From assembly GCA_963742715.1 (NCBI GenBank), contig CAVUMR010000002.1:310001-374000 (forward strand): 64,000 nt of DNA, read 5' to 3'. This document shows positions 61,702 to 64,000 of the stretch, in pieces. Numbering within the stretch: the first letter of the stretch is position 1; each line of letters begins with the position of its first letter. The stretch is from CAVUMR01 sp963742715. GTDB taxonomy: Bacteria > Actinomycetota > Actinomycetes > Mycobacteriales > Micromonosporaceae. The translations under genes were made by a program, and so were the position numbers. A model generated the notes under the pieces. It was not told where the DNA came from. It was given only the letters and a program-made list of their open reading frames with translations, and ran no database searches.

Positions 61702-63462
61702 TCAGGACTTGAGGTCCGGGAAGTCCTCCTCCCAGAACTCGCCCTCGGCCCGGGTGGTCGGCTCCGAACCCGTCCCGTGCAGGGACCCTTCCCGGCCGCG
61801 CAACTCGACCCGGCGGATCTTGCCGGAGATCGTCTTGGGCAGCTCCGCGAACTCGATCCGCCGGACCCGCTTGTACGGGGCCAGCGCGCCCCGGGCGTAC
61901 CCGAGAATCTGCTCCGCGGTGTCGGCGGACGGCGACCAACCAGCGGCGAGCACCACGTACGCCTTCGGCACCGCCAACCGCACCGGGTCCGGTGACGGTA
62001 CGACGGCGGCCTCCACCACGGCCGGGTGCTCGAGCAGCACGCTCTCCAGCTCGAACGGCGAGATCCGGTAGTCGGACGCCTTGAACACGTCGTCGGCCCG
62101 GCCGACGTAGGTGATGTAGCCGTCCTCGTCCCGGCTCGCCACGTCACCGGTGTGGTAGAAGCCGGCGCGCATCGCGCTGGCGGTGCGGTCCGGGTCGTCC
62201 CGGTAGCCGGTCATCAACCCGAGCGGGCGGTCGGCCGGGTTGCCGGACACGTCGAGACAGATTTCCCCTTCCGTACCAGGGGTGTCGATGACCTGGTCGG
62301 TGGCCGGATCGACGAGCGTGATCCGGTACCCGGGCAGCGGCCGGCCCATCGAGCCCGGCTTGACCCGCTGGCCCGGCGGGTTGCCGATCTGGGCGGTCGT
62401 CTCGGTCTGCCCGTACCCGTCCCGCAGAGTCCGGTCCCAGGCCTGGCCGACCTGCTCGATGATCTCCGGGTTGAGCGGTTCGCCCGCTCCCACCACCTCG
62501 CGCAGCGACAACCCGCCGCCGCCGATGTCGGCCTGGATGAGCATCCGCCACACGGTCGGCGGGGCGCAGAAAGTGGTCACGGAACAGCGTCGGAGCACAT
62601 CCATCAACCGTTCGGCGTCGAACCGCGTGTAGTTGTATACGAGCACCGTCGCGCCGGCGTTCCACGGTGCGAAAACGTTGCTCCAGGCGTGCTTGGCCCA
62701 GCCCGGGGAGGAGATGTTCAGATGGACGTCACCGGGCTGCACCCCGAGCCAGTACATGGTCGACAGGTGCCCGACGGGGTAGCTCGCGTGGGTGTGCTCC
62801 ACCAGCTTGGGTTGCGCGGTGGTGCCCGAGGTGAAGTACAGCAGCAGGGTCTCGTTCGCCTCGGTCGTACCGTCCGGCTCGAATGCGGTCGTCGCGGACG
62901 CGGTGTCCGCGTAGTCGAGCCAGCCGTCGGCCGCCTCGCCGACCGCGATCCGGGTGTAGTCACCGGGTACGTCGGCGAACTTGCCGGTCTCGGCACCGGC
63001 CACCACGACATGCCGGGCCTGGCCACGCTGTACCCGGTCGACCAGGTCGGCCGGTCCGAGCAGGGTGGTGGCCGGGATCACCACGGCGCCCAGCTTCATC
63101 GCGGCGAGCAGGGTCTCCCACAACTCGACCTGGTTGCCCAGCATCAGCACGATCCGGTCGCCCCGGACCACGCCCTGGCCGCGCAGCCAGTTGGCGACCT
63201 GGTTGGACCGGGCGGACAGCTCCGCGAACGACAGCCGGTTGTCTGTGCCGTCCTGTTCCACGATCCACAGGGCGGTGGTGTCCGGGGTTTCTTCGGCGAG
63301 CCGGTCGAAGTGGTCCAGCGCCCAGTTGAACGTCCCCAGCTGAGGCCAACGGAAGCCGTTGTACGCGGAGTCGTAGTCCGTCCGGTGGGTAAGGAGGAAA
63401 TTACGGGCTGTTCGGAAGGAATCCCCGCCGTTTTGAGTGGCGTTCGTCTCTTCTGGCGTCAT
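61702..63462 (-). CDS. Acyl-CoA synthetase, AMP-binding (medium-chain/aryl type)
   Basis: 586 residues from ATG 63462 (GGGGGTG before it); the frame opens at 63546. ANL motifs: LYFTSGTTAQPKLVEHTH (A3), GYGQTETTAQIG (A5), GFYHTGDVASRDEDGYITYV (A7-A8), and the catalytic lysine in KTISGKIRRVELR. The SSPGWAKHAWSNVFAPW segment and length match the ACSM/benzoate-CoA ligase-like group. It activates a carboxylic acid as the CoA thioester; the acid is not known. Monocistronic and 280 bases from the divergent sigma factor. Confidence 0.9.
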   Translation of the reverse strand: MTPEETNATQNGGDSFRTARNFLLTHRTDYDSAYNGFRWPQLGTFNWALDHFDRLAEETPDTTALWIVEQDGTDNRLSFAELSARSNQVANWLRGQGVVRGDRIVLMLGNQVELWETLLAAMKLGAVVIPATTLLGPADLVDRVQRGQARHVVVAGAETGKFADVPGDYTRIAVGEAADGWLDYADTASATTAFEPDGTTEANETLLLYFTSGTTAQPKLVEHTHASYPVGHLSTMYWLGVQPGDVHLNISSPGWAKHAWSNVFAPWNAGATVLVYNYTRFDAERLMDVLRRCSVTTFCAPPTVWRMLIQADIGGGGLSLREVVGAGEPLNPEIIEQVGQAWDRTLRDGYGQTETTAQIGNPPGQRVKPGSMGRPLPGYRITLVDPATDQVIDTPGTEGEICLDVSGNPADRPLGLMTGYRDDPDRTASAMRAGFYHTGDVASRDEDGYITYVGRADDVFKASDYRISPFELESVLLEHPAVVEAAVVPSPDPVRLAVPKAYVVLAAGWSPSADTAEQILGYARGALAPYKRVRRIEFAELPKTISGKIRRVELRGREGSLHGTGSEPTTRAEGEFWEEDFPDLKS

Positions 63463-63744
63463 CGCACCCCCATCGCGGCGTCCAACCTCGGTGGTCGGCC
63501 GCGCAATTCCGGTGCGGCCGGTAACAGTCCTGGTGTGAGGCTTCATACCGCGTCCCGGCGTTTGCTGAAACCGGCGACGGGGATTTGGTTACAACCGCGT
63601 GACGGCGGCCGACGTGGTACCTGACGGCGGAATCAATACAGGCTGAGGCCTGTTGTGTAAGGGGCAAGCGAACAACCGGCATGGCCCGATGACGAGGCAT
63701 CTGCAAGGGCAGAAGTTTCTGCTAGGGCACGGGAGGACCCGAGC

Positions 63745-64000
63745 GTGGGACAGACTAAGGGTATTCGCACCGACGAGGTGGCTGAAGAGCGCGATCTGGT
63801 CGGGGTGTACCTGCACGAGATTTCCAAGACGTCGCTGCTCGACGCGGCCGGCGAGGTAGACCTCGCCAAGGCGGTGGAAGCCGGCCTGTACGCCGAGCAG
63901 CTCCTCACCCTCGACAAGCTGCCCCGGGGCATCGCCCGAGCCGAGCTGCAGGGCCTCGCAGCCGATGGGCAGCGGGCAAAGGAACAGTTCGTCAAGGCCA
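63745..64000 (+). CDS. Sigma-70 family RNA polymerase sigma factor, 3' end outside window
   Basis: 85 codons from GTG 63745, with GGGAGGAC six bases upstream, open to the right edge. DLVGVYLHEISKTSLLDAAG, then EVDLAKAVEAGLYAEQLL, is region 1.2 of group 1/2 sigma factors; the KTSLL form, instead of the housekeeping RVPLL, suggests a group 2 factor of the HrdA/SigB-like kind. The short N terminus (16 residues before region 1.2) also argues against the principal sigma factor. It is divergent from the acyl-CoA synthetase. Confidence 0.85.
   Translation, partial: MGQTKGIRTDEVAEERDLVGVYLHEISKTSLLDAAGEVDLAKAVEAGLYAEQLLTLDKLPRGIARAELQGLAADGQRAKEQFVKA

Overview
The window is high-GC DNA from an actinomycete. 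Gene content (NRPS lines, group-2-type sigma factor, Tat and lipoprotein signals, oligoribonuclease beside tRNA-His, actinobacterial DUF families) and the abundance of the tetranucleotide GTAC suggest a Micromonospora-like lineage, but the genus cannot be fixed from this sequence alone.

Left part (1-26,774): nonribosomal peptide synthetase territory laid out as two converging operons that look like mirror images. The left operon reads rightwards: NRPS (A-PCP-E, cut by the window edge), NRPS (C-A-PCP-C), acyl-CoA dehydrogenase alpha, acyl-CoA dehydrogenase beta, MFS exporter. The right operon reads leftwards: NRPS (C-A-PCP-decayed E), a fused acyl-CoA dehydrogenase alpha-beta, MFS exporter, NRPS (C-[decayed A]-[decayed C]-A-PCP-C). 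Every internal junction overlaps by 4-7 bases, and the two operons meet tail to tail with 20 bases between stop codons. The pocket residues I read from the adenylation domains are the same within each mirror pair: DSTKVGHVGK (close to the aspartate code) in the two A-PCP-E type modules, and DVFEVVGVAK (no confident match) in the two C-A-PCP-C modules. No thioesterase, MbtH protein or phosphopantetheinyl transferase lies in the window; the cluster continues to the left of base 1.

Middle part (26,775-47,969): a repeat-rich flank with a small secreted DUF2690 protein, a remnant of an ABC-transporter ATPase, a TrmB/LuxR-type regulator, and a 1,386-residue secreted sedolisin protease with Kelch-like repeats. 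Then come mostly housekeeping or accessory genes: an ArsR regulator coupled to an SRPBCC-YCII protein, beta-carbonic anhydrase, a GNAT acetyltransferase, a VOC protein, an acidic single-pass membrane protein, a probable operon fasciclin lipoprotein / sulfite-oxidase-like enzyme / methyltransferase / DUF952, and a small set MFS - ThiG-like - HAD phosphatase.

Right part (47,970-64,000): tRNA-Lys(CUU) and tRNA-His(GUG), each followed by a similar GGGCCGGTC hairpin, an L,D-transpeptidase, orn, a sugar-nucleotide-type SDR, and a peptidoglycan-recycling locus: secreted NagZ-like and NamZ-like hydrolases, a BadF-type amino-sugar kinase, a MurR/RpiR regulator and MurQ etherase. Similar GAAnGTAAnTTTC-like sequences overlap the likely -10 regions of the hydrolase and murR-murQ promoters, suggesting one regulon. 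The window ends with an EamA transporter, a DUF4232 lipoprotein, an acyl-CoA synthetase and the start of a sigma-70-family gene.

Several intergenic regions hold short tandem repeats (17-28 bp units), an unusual density for one 64-kb stretch. All coordinates of repeats, hairpins and sites were read by eye; functional names rest on motif recognition and not on database searches.
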